DNA from: Yoonia maritima
GTDB lineage: Bacteria; Pseudomonadota; Alphaproteobacteria; Rhodobacterales; Rhodobacteraceae
Assembly (NCBI RefSeq): GCF_003003285.1
Contig: NZ_PVTP01000014.1
Span: 1-64,000 of the forward strand
DNA: 64,000 bases
Reading direction: 5' to 3'
The notes below the pieces were generated by a model. The model saw nothing but the letters and a program-made list of their open reading frames with translations. It was not told where the DNA came from and searched no databases. Every line of letters starts with the position of its first letter. Position 1 is the stretch's first letter. Of the stretch, positions 1 through 8,853 are shown piece by piece. A program made the translations under genes and the position numbers.

Positions 1-95
1 CTTTCTCATCTTCCACTCCTCGGTGGCTACGATGAGCAACAAACACTCTCTTAGCAAATTGCACTATTTGAACCCATAAGCGCTGACGTCAGACA
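1..95 (-). mobile_element. Possible end of inserted DNA (insertion element?) joined to broken dnaE2
   Basis: Read on the minus strand, DnaE2 homology stops at about position 95 and the sequence below it no longer resembles the polymerase. At the window edge a possible start ATG AGA AAG lies at 9-7, preceded at good spacing by AGGAG (20-16). Many IS3-family first ORFs begin Met-Arg-Lys, so an insertion sequence that interrupted dnaE2 is one explanation. Only three codons are visible and no terminal repeat can be confirmed, so this is inference; a simple deletion junction is equally possible. Confidence 0.2.
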
Positions 96-1245
96 GTTCG
101 GAAACAAATCTTTCTACAACCATAGTGATAGTTTCTGGGCTGACATCAGTAATGACAAGAAGATAACACAGGATTGAATTAGCCGCAGAACCACGCCCTT
201 GACATAAAATACCTTTGGATTTTGCAAATTGGACAATGTCTTACACCGTAAGAAAATATGCATAAAACTTAAGTATTTCAAATAATTACAGCTCTTTATT
301 CATCTGCTTTATTGCGTGTTCTGGGGCGCCGTTTGGGTATCGTGACTTAAGGCCAGTCCGCGCCTGCCGCGCCAGTCGTTTTTGCGGTGGTTCGTTATCC
401 GCGATTTCATCTGGGTACTCATAGCTCAGTTCGCTGAGACAAAAGCTGGACTTTGCTGCGATTTCTACTGTGCGACTTAGGGCGGCAGGGTAGCGTTTAA
501 ACAAACGCTGCATGTCAGCCTTGCCTTTGAGGCGGCGTTCAGCGTTCGGCAGGGCGCGTGCCCCAATTTGATCTATGGTGATATGTTCGCGCATACAGGT
601 TAACACATCAGCAAGCTGGCGTCGCGATGCATGGTGCATAATCACATCGCCAATCGCGACCATTGGCGCGGCTGTGCGCTGTGCGAGCGCGGCGCAAGCG
701 TCAAAGTAGTGCTGATCACTGCCGTCATAACGTGGGGCTGCACCTAGAAATACGTTGCCCGGAAAGTGCTTTTTCAGTGCGAAAATATCCTGTGTGCTGT
801 CTCGTAATGTCGCTTGCGGCAAAGCGATAAGAGACATGCCTACGCACCCCGTTATCAGATCGTTGATATCCAAAAAACATTTGCCCTTTGGAGCGCGACG
901 TTTGCCCACAGTTAAAAGCCGCGTCAGCCGTGCGTAAGCTGTACGATCATGTGGCAACGCAATCCACTGTGTATGACTGTCGCGTAGGATTAACCTAACA
1001 CCGATGATCAATTTGGGAAGTTGCGCTGCTTCGCCAAGCTCTCGGCGTAGTTCCTTGAGGGCCGAGAATGCCCGCACGACGCCTGCGAGAGAATTATGGT
1101 CGGTGATTGCAATTCCTTTTAAACCAAGAGCCGCCGCACGCGCAATTAGCTCCTCCGGATGTGATGCGCCGCGTAGGAATGTAAAATTTGAGGTCACGCA
1201 TAATTTAGCATACCCAATATCCAATGAGGCGTTTTGCTGTGTCAT
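64..1245 (-). pseudogene. dnaE2: Error-prone DNA polymerase DnaE2, decayed 5' remnant
   Basis: DnaE2 is the C-family polymerase of the SOS mutasome ImuA-ImuB-DnaE2. The chosen ATG at 1245 (reading MTQQNAS) overlaps the imuB stop as ATGA, the normal layout. The N-terminal PHP domain is recognisable (AKLCVTSNFTFLRGASHPEE; AITDHNSL). The frame meets TAA at 288-286. Homology then continues in the same frame through YFLTV, a second TAA at 243-241, and the strongly conserved stretch DIVQFAKSKGILCQGRGSAA, before ending near FVSEL (about position 95) and a TAG at 66-64. The two stops replace residues that are coding in relatives. The catalytic aspartates, which follow FVSEE in intact proteins, are missing. 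The remnant covers roughly a third of the usual length of about 1000 residues or more, so no polymerase can be made. Confidence 0.9.
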
Positions 1246-2644
1246 GCGAATTCTCCATGTACAAACCAACCGGGTTTTTGCGGGGTGTAAAACAACCAAA
1301 GACGCCGCCCTTCGCGGGTTTCAATATGCCAGTAATCTCGGATGCCTGTGTGCCATGTATCGTCTGATAACCACCACTCTGGTGCTATCCGTTCTGGTCC
1401 AGTGGCACGTCCAGTCGTTAATGACATGCGCCGCCAGCGAAATTGCACAGGCGGTTGTGGGCCGCCACCTGCGATGGATTCAGGTGTGAAAATACGTAAA
1501 GGACGTGGTCGTGTGCCTGGCCATATTTCTTCTGGGTCGCTGTAGGCTGCCGATGCTATTTGAAAGCTGCGTTCGGGGATATGGCTATCTGCTGGTAAAA
1601 ACCGTTGAATGTTATCCAGTCCGATCCTGTTGCCAATGCGTGTGATAAGATCGTCCAGCCCTTCTGGTCGTGCGGTTGTGTTATATGTGATTTGTTCATG
1701 AGGAAGGGGCTCTACCTGAATTGCTTCAAGTCGTATTTGATCAATGCCATAACCCGCATCAACTTCGCTGACACCGCGTTCAAATAGCGGCAACATACGT
1801 GCTGCATCGCGCATAGGGACGGCAAGGCGCAACTCAACCTGTTGTGTGCCTTGATCGACGCGGCGTAGGCTAAGCTGCAACATACGTGCGCCCATATACT
1901 GCGTTTTGAGCTTGTCACACAGCCGAATTAAAAGACGCTCTGTGCCGGCCATTACGTCTGTGTGTAACCCAATTGGATCAGGTAAGGTCATGCGCACGCC
2001 ATAGTGGGGGGCGTCTTTAAGTGGTGAAATGTTTTCGTTTTTCTCACCTATTGCTTGATCTAATCTAAGCAGAACTTCGGGGCCAAACCTACGCGCAATT
2101 GTCTTACGTGGCAGTGCGGCAAGGTCTGATATTTTTCGCAGTCCTAATCGCTGAAGAGCCGTGTCCACCTTTGTGTTCAAGCGTAGGGCTGCGACTGGTA
2201 GCGAAGTAATATCTTCGTCTTGGTTTCCTAATTTGTGTGCTTTGCCACCGTAATGAGACAATGCCCAAGCTGCACCACGGGTGTCCGCCGCGGCAATACG
2301 TCCGTCTAACCCCGCTCTTTTAAGGCGGTGACGCATGTCATTGAGTAGGGGTAGTAGCGTTTGCTCCAACGTGCAAGCATCTGCAGAAAACGCTGGTCAG
2401 CAGTGGTATTGACGGGGCTACTTTGTAGGTCAGGGCAATAAGCGCGGGCATCCGAAAAAACCATGCCTTTATACAGGCCCTGGGCCTCAGCAGCGTGATT
2501 TAAACAATAGATGCGATCGGCTTTTTCACTATGTACGAGCGCAAACGGGCTGCTGTCCTGCACTGAACTGTTTATGGCACGTGCGCGCAACACCCTATCG
2601 CTGGGCAGTTTTGGAAACCATACTGATACGACGCGCTTGTGCAT
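1242..2644 (-). pseudogene. imuB: ImuB, Y-family polymerase-like mutasome subunit, frameshifted by an internal deletion
   Basis: ImuB links the mutasome to the beta clamp; it resembles Y-family polymerases but is thought to be non-catalytic. The N-terminal part (2644 down to about 2350; VVSVWFPKLPSDRVLRARA, then ADQRFLQMLARWSKRYYP) and the long C-terminal part (from about 2350 to 1242; RLKRAGLDGRIAAADTRGAA to the end) lie in different frames. Alignment from memory to relatives shows that about 26-30 residues are missing at the junction, including the DGLxLDITG...LFGGE segment. A deletion whose length is not a multiple of three therefore removed conserved sequence and broke the frame. The rest looks intact. 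The 5' end overlaps the imuA reading frame and the 3' end overlaps dnaE2 (ATGA). Confidence 0.88.
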
Positions 2645-3173
2645 CCCAATTTACGATCCAAGTCCCAAGTGTTCCTTATTTGTTCTTTATAATTTCCCAC
2701 CGCTGAAGAGTCGAGCCTGTAGCTTGTGATGTGGCATTAAAAACAGGGCTACAGCACCAACGTGTCTGCGCCGCGTTACTTCCCATACCTTCGGGCAAGA
2801 CGCATAATCCCATCGTATTTCCCTCTTTTGCGGCCAGCTGCAGGCGGCGGCCTTCTGTAAGGCCAATAGGCTGTGAGAGCTCAATAACGACTAGCGTAAT
2901 GCTGCCATCACGCAATGCTTCTTCTGCGGTAGCGAGTGCGTCTAGATGGGTATTGGCCTGTGCAAGCAAAAGACACTGAGGCGGGAAATACTGGGAAAAC
3001 CCAACAGGGTTAATATGTTCGCTAGCCCATGCCTGACGTATCCACAGTATTGTTTTGTCAGTTGATCGGCACAAATGGCCTGCAAGTGAAAAAGCAAAAG
3101 CATGTGCCGCCGGACCGTATGCTTCGTGGGTGCGGCCGTTTTGAAGGGGGAAATAGGAATCAAGGTTACTCAT
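2595..3173 (-). pseudogene. imuA: ImuA, SOS mutasome protein, with a late nonsense codon
   Basis: ImuA is a RecA/SulA-related partner of ImuB and DnaE2. The start chosen is ATG at 3173 (MSNLDSYFPLQNGRTHEAYG), because the GRTHEAYGPAAHAFAF block sits at the N terminus in relatives; a GTG at 3269 in frame would add 32 residues of no visible homology. The frame stops at TAA (2678-2676) directly after EIIKNK. Beyond it the same frame reads GTLGTWIVNWDAQARRISMV and ends at TAG (2597-2595), overlapping the imuB start. That read-through sequence looks like the usual ImuA C terminus, so the stop is probably a single-base AAA to TAA change removing about 27 residues. Partial function is conceivable. 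I see no intact GTTC-N7-GTTC box upstream. Confidence 0.7.
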
Positions 3174-3268
3174 GACGCGATCATAGACAAAAACGGCATC
3201 ATTGCATTCGGTCAATTTGCCTGAACTGTTATGCTGCTTATCCACTAGGTGCAGGCAAAGCACGATCA

Positions 3269-3294
3269 CCAGCGACGCATATATACGTCGCTGG
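3269..3294. terminator. Strong hairpin between the carboxynorspermidine synthase gene and imuA
   Basis: Nine-base perfect arms (CCAGCGACG at 3269-3277 and CGTCGCTGG at 3286-3294) enclose an AT-rich eight-base loop. It follows the stop of the carboxynorspermidine synthase gene on the minus strand. No clear U-tract follows on either strand, so it may be a weak terminator, an mRNA-stabilising stem or an operator. Confidence 0.4.
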
Positions 3295-3308
3295 CTTAGG
3301 GCATTTGC

Positions 3309-4550
3309 TTACGCTTGGTGCCAAGCTCGGTCGCCTTTGGCGTCTTTCACACGTGTTGGTAGCCCGATGTCGTCCAGCAAAGTGAAAAGCGGTTTCGGGT
3401 CCAGTTCTTCGACGTTCATCATCACGCCTTGGTCGTAGGTGCCATCTGCGATCAGCATAGCGACTGCCACAGGTGGGACGCCAGCGGTGTATGATATGCC
3501 TTGGCTTCCGACTTCGTTGTAGGCGTCTTTGTGATCGGCAACATTATATACAAACACCTCGACCTCTTCGCCGTCTTTGGTGCCCTTAACCAGATCACCG
3601 ATGCAGGTCTTGCCGGTATAGTTGGGCGCAAGGCTTGATGGATCAGGTAGGACAGCTTTGACCAACTTCAACGGAACAACTTCTAAACCTTCGGCGGTGA
3701 TGACAGGTTGTTCCGACAGCAACCCAAGGTTCTGAAGCACTGAAAACACATTGATATAGTGGTCGCCAAAACCCATCCAAAACCGAATATCTGCCTGCGG
3801 ATAATTCGCGGCTAGCGAATGAACTTCGTCATGGCCGGACATATAGGCCTTTTGTTTGCCAACGACGGGCAGGTCCCATTCGCGACCGACTTCGAACATT
3901 TTATTCTGCTGCCATGCGCCTTGTTGCCAGCTATAGACCGTGCCGGTGAATTCGCGGAAATTGATTTCGGGATCAAAGTTCGTTGAGAAATATTTGCCGT
4001 GGTTACCTGCGTTGATATCGACAATGTCGATGGATGTGACTTCATCCATGAATTCATCAATTGCGAACCGTGCAAACGCATTCACCATTCCCGGATCAAA
4101 TCCAGCACCTAAGATCGCCGTGATGCCTGCTTTGGCGCAATCATCGCGGCGTTTCCATTCGTAGTTACCGTACCACGGTGGGGTTTCACATATCTTGGTT
4201 GGATCTTCGTGAATGGCGGTGTCGATATAGGCCGCGCCCGTTTGAATACAGGCCTCAAGAACGGTCATATTCACAAACGGAGAACCCACGTTGATCACGA
4301 TCTGTGCGCCTATTTTGGTGATCAATGCGGCAACCGCTGCGCTGTCCATGCCATCCACGCTATGTGCTTGAAATACGCCATCTTGTTTCATCGCGTTCTT
4401 ATCATGCACGCTTGCGATTATTGCCTCGCACTTTGAAATAGTCCGGCTGGCAATGTGTAATTCGCCCAGCACATCGTTATTTTGCGCGCATTTATGCGCC
4501 ACGACCTGTGCGACGCCACCAGCGCCAATGATAAGAACATTGCGTTTCAT
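3309..4550 (-). CDS. Carboxynorspermidine synthase (saccharopine dehydrogenase family)
   Basis: This NADPH-dependent enzyme condenses aspartate semialdehyde with a diamine to carboxy(nor)spermidine, the first step of the alternative route to spermidine or norspermidine. A Rossmann nucleotide-binding motif opens the protein (VLIIGAGGVAQVVAHKCAQN), followed by a saccharopine dehydrogenase-like body with GAGFDPGMVNAFARF. The length of 413 residues fits the family. The partner decarboxylase gene nspC lies 27 bases upstream on the same strand, making a two-gene operon and favouring this assignment over a lysine-pathway saccharopine dehydrogenase. The cytoplasmic product would feed polyamine pools. 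Confidence 0.88.
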   Translation of the reverse strand: MKRNVLIIGAGGVAQVVAHKCAQNNDVLGELHIASRTISKCEAIIASVHDKNAMKQDGVFQAHSVDGMDSAAVAALITKIGAQIVINVGSPFVNMTVLEACIQTGAAYIDTAIHEDPTKICETPPWYGNYEWKRRDDCAKAGITAILGAGFDPGMVNAFARFAIDEFMDEVTSIDIVDINAGNHGKYFSTNFDPEINFREFTGTVYSWQQGAWQQNKMFEVGREWDLPVVGKQKAYMSGHDEVHSLAANYPQADIRFWMGFGDHYINVFSVLQNLGLLSEQPVITAEGLEVVPLKLVKAVLPDPSSLAPNYTGKTCIGDLVKGTKDGEEVEVFVYNVADHKDAYNEVGSQGISYTAGVPPVAVAMLIADGTYDQGVMMNVEELDPKPLFTLLDDIGLPTRVKDAKGDRAWHQA

Positions 4551-4577
4551 GTATCCAAGAGACCTCTTCTCAGTTTG

Positions 4578-5672
4578 TTAGGATAGAGCAGCAGCAAAAT
4601 CGTCGTAGTCGAAATCGCGTACTAGTTTTACGGTTCCATCAAGTTCACGGATCGCGATGCTGGGCATCTTAACACCATTGAACCAATTTTTCTTTACCAT
4701 CGTGTATCCGGCAGCATCTTGAAACGAAAGCCGATCACCTGATTTAAGCGGTGCATCAAAGCGGAATTCGCCGAAGATATCGCCAGCAAGGCACGATTTC
4801 CCACAGATCATCCATTCATGATCACCCGTGTTTGGGGTAATCTTTGCTGGTTCACGGTAGATTAGCAAATCCAACATATGCGCCTCGATTGAACTATCAA
4901 CAATCGCAAGGTTTTTACCGTTATGCATCGTGTCCAGAACGGTAACTTCTAGCGTAGCGGCACCCGTGATCGCGGCTTCTCCGGGTTCAAGATATACTTG
5001 TATATCATAGGTTTGCGCAAAGTTCTTTAACCGGTTTGCCAGTTGATTAATCGGATAATCGTCGCCGGTAAAATGAATGCCACCGCCAAGGCTGACCCAA
5101 TCCATATTATGGATGATCGTGCCAAAGCGGTCTTCAATCAGGGTAAGCATCGTATCAAAGCGTTCAAAGCTGTCGTTTTCGCAGTTATTGTGGAACATCA
5201 GGCCGCTAATTTGATCCGCGACTGCTGCAATATCGGCCGGATCATGTTCGCCCAGACGGCTAAAGGGGCGGGCAGGGTCTGCAAGGTCAAATTCGGATGT
5301 CGACACGCCGGGGTTCGCACGCAACCCACGCACATGCCCCTGCGACGCCTTTGAAAACTTGGTAAGTTGTCCGATAGAATTGAAGATGATCTTGTTCGAA
5401 TAAGCCAACACATCATCAATTTCGTCATCCGCGTAAGCAACTGAATAGGCGTGCGTTTCACCGCTGAATTTTTCATGCCCCAAGCGTACTTCGTATAAAG
5501 ATGAAGACGTTGATCCGTCCATGTAATCGGCCATGAAGTCGAAGACAGACCATGTCGCAAAGCATTTAAGAGCAAGCAAAGATTTTGCGCCGGATGCGTC
5601 GCGCAGCCACGCTATCTTTTCAAGGTTTTGCAACAAACGGGACTTGTCGATCAGATAATACGGTGTCTGCAT
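4578..5672 (-). CDS. nspC: Carboxynorspermidine decarboxylase
   Basis: This is a PLP-dependent fold-III (alanine racemase-like) decarboxylase that converts carboxyspermidine or carboxynorspermidine to the polyamine. The start is ATG 5672 (MQTPYYLIDKSRLL), which has AGAGG upstream and gives 364 residues, the family norm. The open frame extends 52 codons further upstream, but that stretch is basic, low in homology and unlikely to be translated. The PLP lysine is in LLALKCFATWSVF, and substrate or PLP-binding segments include SLGGGIHFTG and YLEPGEA. It is followed by the synthase gene, so both steps are co-transcribed. The 284 bases upstream of the start, to the TRAP transporter, contain no other convincing gene. 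Confidence 0.9.
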   Translation of the reverse strand: MQTPYYLIDKSRLLQNLEKIAWLRDASGAKSLLALKCFATWSVFDFMADYMDGSTSSSLYEVRLGHEKFSGETHAYSVAYADDEIDDVLAYSNKIIFNSIGQLTKFSKASQGHVRGLRANPGVSTSEFDLADPARPFSRLGEHDPADIAAVADQISGLMFHNNCENDSFERFDTMLTLIEDRFGTIIHNMDWVSLGGGIHFTGDDYPINQLANRLKNFAQTYDIQVYLEPGEAAITGAATLEVTVLDTMHNGKNLAIVDSSIEAHMLDLLIYREPAKITPNTGDHEWMICGKSCLAGDIFGEFRFDAPLKSGDRLSFQDAAGYTMVKKNWFNGVKMPSIAIRELDGTVKLVRDFDYDDFAAALS

Positions 5673-5956
5673 CTGTGAACCTCTGCGGTAGGCAAGCATT
5701 GTAACTGTGCCATTAAATCTATCACGGGGCAGGCGCAAACAAATTGCGGTTTTTCTACGCATCAAGCAGCATAACGAAGTGACGCGATTATGATTTCTGC
5801 CTTTGCGAAGTACCTTACACGAAGGCAATTTACATTTTGTCAGCCTAAATAAGCGGCATAAGTCATTGACGCTGCTTTTGTTCTGACAGCTTCTATTGCT
5901 GCATACTGCGGCGGGCGAACACAGTTATTTTGAAATTTGAGGAATAGGATCACGCT

Positions 5957-6940
5957 ATGAATGTTTTTTCGAAGATTACACTGACGGCATGCGCGGCAAT
6001 TTCATTTGCGGCGTCGGCATCCGCCGAGACAACTTGGATTATGGCATCGGGATATCCAGAGGATAGTTTCTTCACTCAAAACATCCGCATGTTCATCGAG
6101 GAAGTAGAAGAGGCCAGCAACGGTGAGCTGTCCATTGATCTGCGTTCAAATGGAGAACTGATCAAATTGGACGCAATCCGTCGCGCTGTTCAGGCCGGTC
6201 AAATCCAGTTGGGTGAAATTCGGTTTGGGGTCTACGGGAACGAAAGCCCGATGTATGTGCTTGATAGTCTTCCAAATGTCGCGGGCGATTATGAATCGTC
6301 GGTACGATTGATGGAGGCACAAAAACCTTGGTTTGATAGCGTTTTCGAAGAAGATGGCATGAAGATCCTCGCTTATCAGCCGTGGCCGGGGCAAGGGTTT
6401 TACACAAAGTTCCCAATTGAATCAGTTGAGCAGTTCGATGGCGTAAAAATGCGTATTTATTCCACGTCGACCCAACGGATGGGCGAATTGCTTGGCTTTG
6501 ACGCAACGATCTTGCCTTATGCAGAGGTGCCGCAAGCGTTTTCAACCGGCCTAATTGATGCACTATTTACTTCGGGCCAGACAGGTAACGATATCCAAGC
6601 ATGGGATTATGTTTCGGATTTCACTTATACTGGTTCAATGCACAACAAAAACGGTATCATCGTGAACCAACGTGCGCTTGGGGCCTTGCCCGAAGACTTG
6701 CAAGCCGCGATCGTTGCCGCCGGTGAAGCCGCGACATTGCGCGGTTACGAGATGAGCCGTATCGCCGGTGAAAATAGCGTCGTAGTCTTGAAAGAACACG
6801 GAATGACAGTGGCTGATGCATCGCCAGAATTGCTGCAGGCGCTTGAGGAAATTGGTAAAGTAATGATTGAGGAATGGAGCGCCGAAGCGTCTGAAGACGA
6901 GCTTGCCGTTCTTGAAGCCTACCGAGCATCGAGCGAATAA
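5957..6940 (+). CDS. TRAP transporter periplasmic solute-binding protein (DctP type)
   Basis: This 327-residue periplasmic binding protein is the substrate receptor of a tripartite ATP-independent transporter for an organic acid-like solute. It has a Sec signal peptide with likely cleavage after ASASA (about residue 23). DctP-family features include the conserved arginine region VKMRIYSTSTQRMGELLG and the RRAVQAGQIQLGEIRFG segment. A GAGGA ribosome site lies before the ATG. It begins the dctPQM operon and is followed by a stem-loop. The substrate cannot be read from the sequence. Confidence 0.9.
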   Translation: MNVFSKITLTACAAISFAASASAETTWIMASGYPEDSFFTQNIRMFIEEVEEASNGELSIDLRSNGELIKLDAIRRAVQAGQIQLGEIRFGVYGNESPMYVLDSLPNVAGDYESSVRLMEAQKPWFDSVFEEDGMKILAYQPWPGQGFYTKFPIESVEQFDGVKMRIYSTSTQRMGELLGFDATILPYAEVPQAFSTGLIDALFTSGQTGNDIQAWDYVSDFTYTGSMHNKNGIIVNQRALGALPEDLQAAIVAAGEAATLRGYEMSRIAGENSVVVLKEHGMTVADASPELLQALEEIGKVMIEEWSAEASEDELAVLEAYRASSE

Positions 6941-6947
6941 TTGACGG

Positions 6948-6973
6948 TTGGCTGGCGGTATTCTGTCGGCCAA
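6948..6973 (+). promoter_or_regulatory. Intercistronic stem-loop after the TRAP binding-protein gene
   Basis: TTGGCTG (6948-6954) pairs with CGGCCAA (6967-6973), including one G-U pair, around a 12-base loop. Such stems between binding-protein and membrane-subunit genes usually protect the upstream mRNA or attenuate downstream expression; that role is inferred. Confidence 0.45.
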
Positions 6974-6990
6974 ATTTTCAGGATCATTAT

Positions 6991-7497
6991 ATGCGGAAAA
7001 ACCTCAATAGGCTGTACTCTGTTTGCGGTTTTGCCGCGGCATTCTTCTTGGCATCTATCGCTATGGTTACGATTGTTCAGATCGTCGCGCGGCAGTTTCA
7101 TGTCGCAATAGAAACCACTGAAGTTGCAGGGTTTTGCCTTGCTGCTTCGACCTTTCTTGGACTCGCGTATACTTTTGCGAATGGGGGACATGTGCGCATT
7201 AGTCTTGTGTCGCAATTTTTGCCCAAAGGGGCACATCGGATCATTGAATTGTGGTGTTGTTCGATCGGGATCGCAATTTCAGGGTATGCTGCTTGGCAGA
7301 TGACGCTGTTCACAATTCAATCATTTGATTTCGGCGATCTTAGTCCTGGAATGGTCGCCATGCCGTTGTGGATACCGCAAAGCGGCGTTGCGTTTGGTTT
7401 GATCACGTTAACCATTGGTATCGCCGAACAGGCAACGCTGATTTTTGCGGGAAAAACAGCAGGCTATGAGGTGAATGTCGATGGAACAGCAGAGTAA
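6991..7497 (+). CDS. TRAP transporter small membrane subunit (DctQ type)
   Basis: This 168-residue inner-membrane protein has four predicted hydrophobic helices (around residues 11-32, 45-62, 80-103 and 123-150). It is the small subunit that partners the large DctM permease. It begins 50 bases after the binding-protein gene and ends five bases before the dctM gene, consistent with one operon. DctQ proteins are poorly conserved, so the call rests on size, topology and position. Confidence 0.88.
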   Translation: MRKNLNRLYSVCGFAAAFFLASIAMVTIVQIVARQFHVAIETTEVAGFCLAASTFLGLAYTFANGGHVRISLVSQFLPKGAHRIIELWCCSIGIAISGYAAWQMTLFTIQSFDFGDLSPGMVAMPLWIPQSGVAFGLITLTIGIAEQATLIFAGKTAGYEVNVDGTAE

Positions 7498-7502
7498 CAC
7501 TG

Positions 7503-8807
7503 ATGGATAGCATCACAATAGCCACTATCGTTCTGATCATAAGCTTGCTTGTATTATTGGGAACTGGCGTGTGGATCGCGTTGTCGTTGCTGTCTGCAGC
7601 TTTGATTATGTTTACCTTTTTTGCGCCGCTTGATCCCGGTTCGATCATGTCAGCGACGATGTGGGACGCAAGCTGGGGCTGGGCTTTGACTGCGTTGCCG
7701 TTGTTTGTTTGGATGGGCGAAATTCTGATGCGGTCAGGGTTATCATCAAGCCTGTTTCGCGGCTTATCCCCGTGGGTTTCGGGGCTTCCAGGTGGGCTAA
7801 TGCATGTCAATGTTATCGGTTGTGGCGTTATGGCTGCGGTATCTGGATCGTCGGCGGTCACATGTGCAACGGTCGGCCGAATGAGCATCCCTGAACTGAG
7901 CGCACGTAACTATGATAGGCGCATGATGATCGGGTCATTGGCTGGTGCTGGAACATTTGGTCTACTGATCCCACCGTCCATTATCATGATTGTCTATGGC
8001 GTGATTGCCCAACAATCAGTTGCCCGTTTATTCATTGCTGGAATTGTCCCCGGGGTGATGTTGATCGTTCTTTTTTCTGGCTATATTGCGATTTGGTCGC
8101 GCCTGAATCCCGATAAGCAAGGTGATCAGCCCCCGCGCATACCATTCACCGAAAAGCTACGTGCCTCGAAAAAACTGCTGCCTGTTGTCGCGCTTATCAT
8201 TGCGATCATCGGGTCGATCTATGGTGGGATTGCGACACCGACCGAAGCGGCATCCATTGGTATCGTTGGCGCACTTATTCTTGCGTTTGTGAATGGCACG
8301 ATGAGCAAAACAATGTTCATGGATAGTCTGCTGTCTGCGACGCGAATTTCATGCATGATTTCATTTATTATTGCATGCGCTGCCTGTCTTTCGATTGCGG
8401 TTGGCTTTGCAGACCTTCCGCGTGCGGCGGCGAATTGGGTAAAACAATTTGACCTTTCAGCCACAGTTCTGATTGTCGTTCTGACATTCTTTTTCTTGAT
8501 ATTGGGCTGTTTTTTGGAAGGCATATCAATTCTCGTGCTATCGAGCTCCGTCGTCTTGCCAATGATCAAAGCTGCCGGCATCGACCCGATTTGGTTCGGT
8601 GTTTACGCTGTTATCGTGATCGAATGCGCGCAGATTACGCCACCAGTCGGTTTCAACCTAATCGTTCTAAAGTCAATGACGGGCAGGGGTATTGGGGAAA
8701 TCGCACTGGCAACATTCCCATTTTTGTGTGTCTTGCTTTTGGCGATTGTTCTAATCGTTGTGTTTCCGCAAATTGTAACGTTCTTACCTGACTTGATGCT
8801 AGGTTGA
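7503..8807 (+). CDS. TRAP transporter large permease subunit (DctM type)
   Basis: This 434-residue protein has about twelve membrane helices and the DctM signature regions GLLIPPSIIMIVYGVIAQQS and CAQITPPVGFNLIVLKSM. It uses the sodium gradient to move the substrate delivered by the binding protein. It is the last gene of the operon, and the next gene is convergent on the minus strand. No clear terminator was seen in the 46-base gap. Confidence 0.92.
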   Translation: MDSITIATIVLIISLLVLLGTGVWIALSLLSAALIMFTFFAPLDPGSIMSATMWDASWGWALTALPLFVWMGEILMRSGLSSSLFRGLSPWVSGLPGGLMHVNVIGCGVMAAVSGSSAVTCATVGRMSIPELSARNYDRRMMIGSLAGAGTFGLLIPPSIIMIVYGVIAQQSVARLFIAGIVPGVMLIVLFSGYIAIWSRLNPDKQGDQPPRIPFTEKLRASKKLLPVVALIIAIIGSIYGGIATPTEAASIGIVGALILAFVNGTMSKTMFMDSLLSATRISCMISFIIACAACLSIAVGFADLPRAAANWVKQFDLSATVLIVVLTFFFLILGCFLEGISILVLSSSVVLPMIKAAGIDPIWFGVYAVIVIECAQITPPVGFNLIVLKSMTGRGIGEIALATFPFLCVLLLAIVLIVVFPQIVTFLPDLMLG

Positions 8808-8853
8808 AGTCTAAGCCGCTAGTTACGTGCAGGTAAGCATTGTCCGCTGGGTA

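Noticed and set aside
1004..1489. Plus-strand open frame opposite imuB/dnaE2
   Set aside because: It is antisense to recognisable imuB and dnaE2 sequence and shows no protein-like features of its own.
3174..3308. Possible LexA box upstream of imuA (GTTCAGGCAAATTGACC on the minus strand)
   Set aside because: Only one GTTC half-site is present and the second is not at seven-base spacing.
5673..5828. Upstream extension of nspC to 5828
   Set aside because: Basic, low-complexity translation with no homology; ATG 5672 has a ribosome site and gives the family length.
5829..5956. Sigma70 promoter for the TRAP operon (TTGACG 5866, TTCTAT 5891)
   Set aside because: The 19-base spacer is too long and the -10 match is poor.
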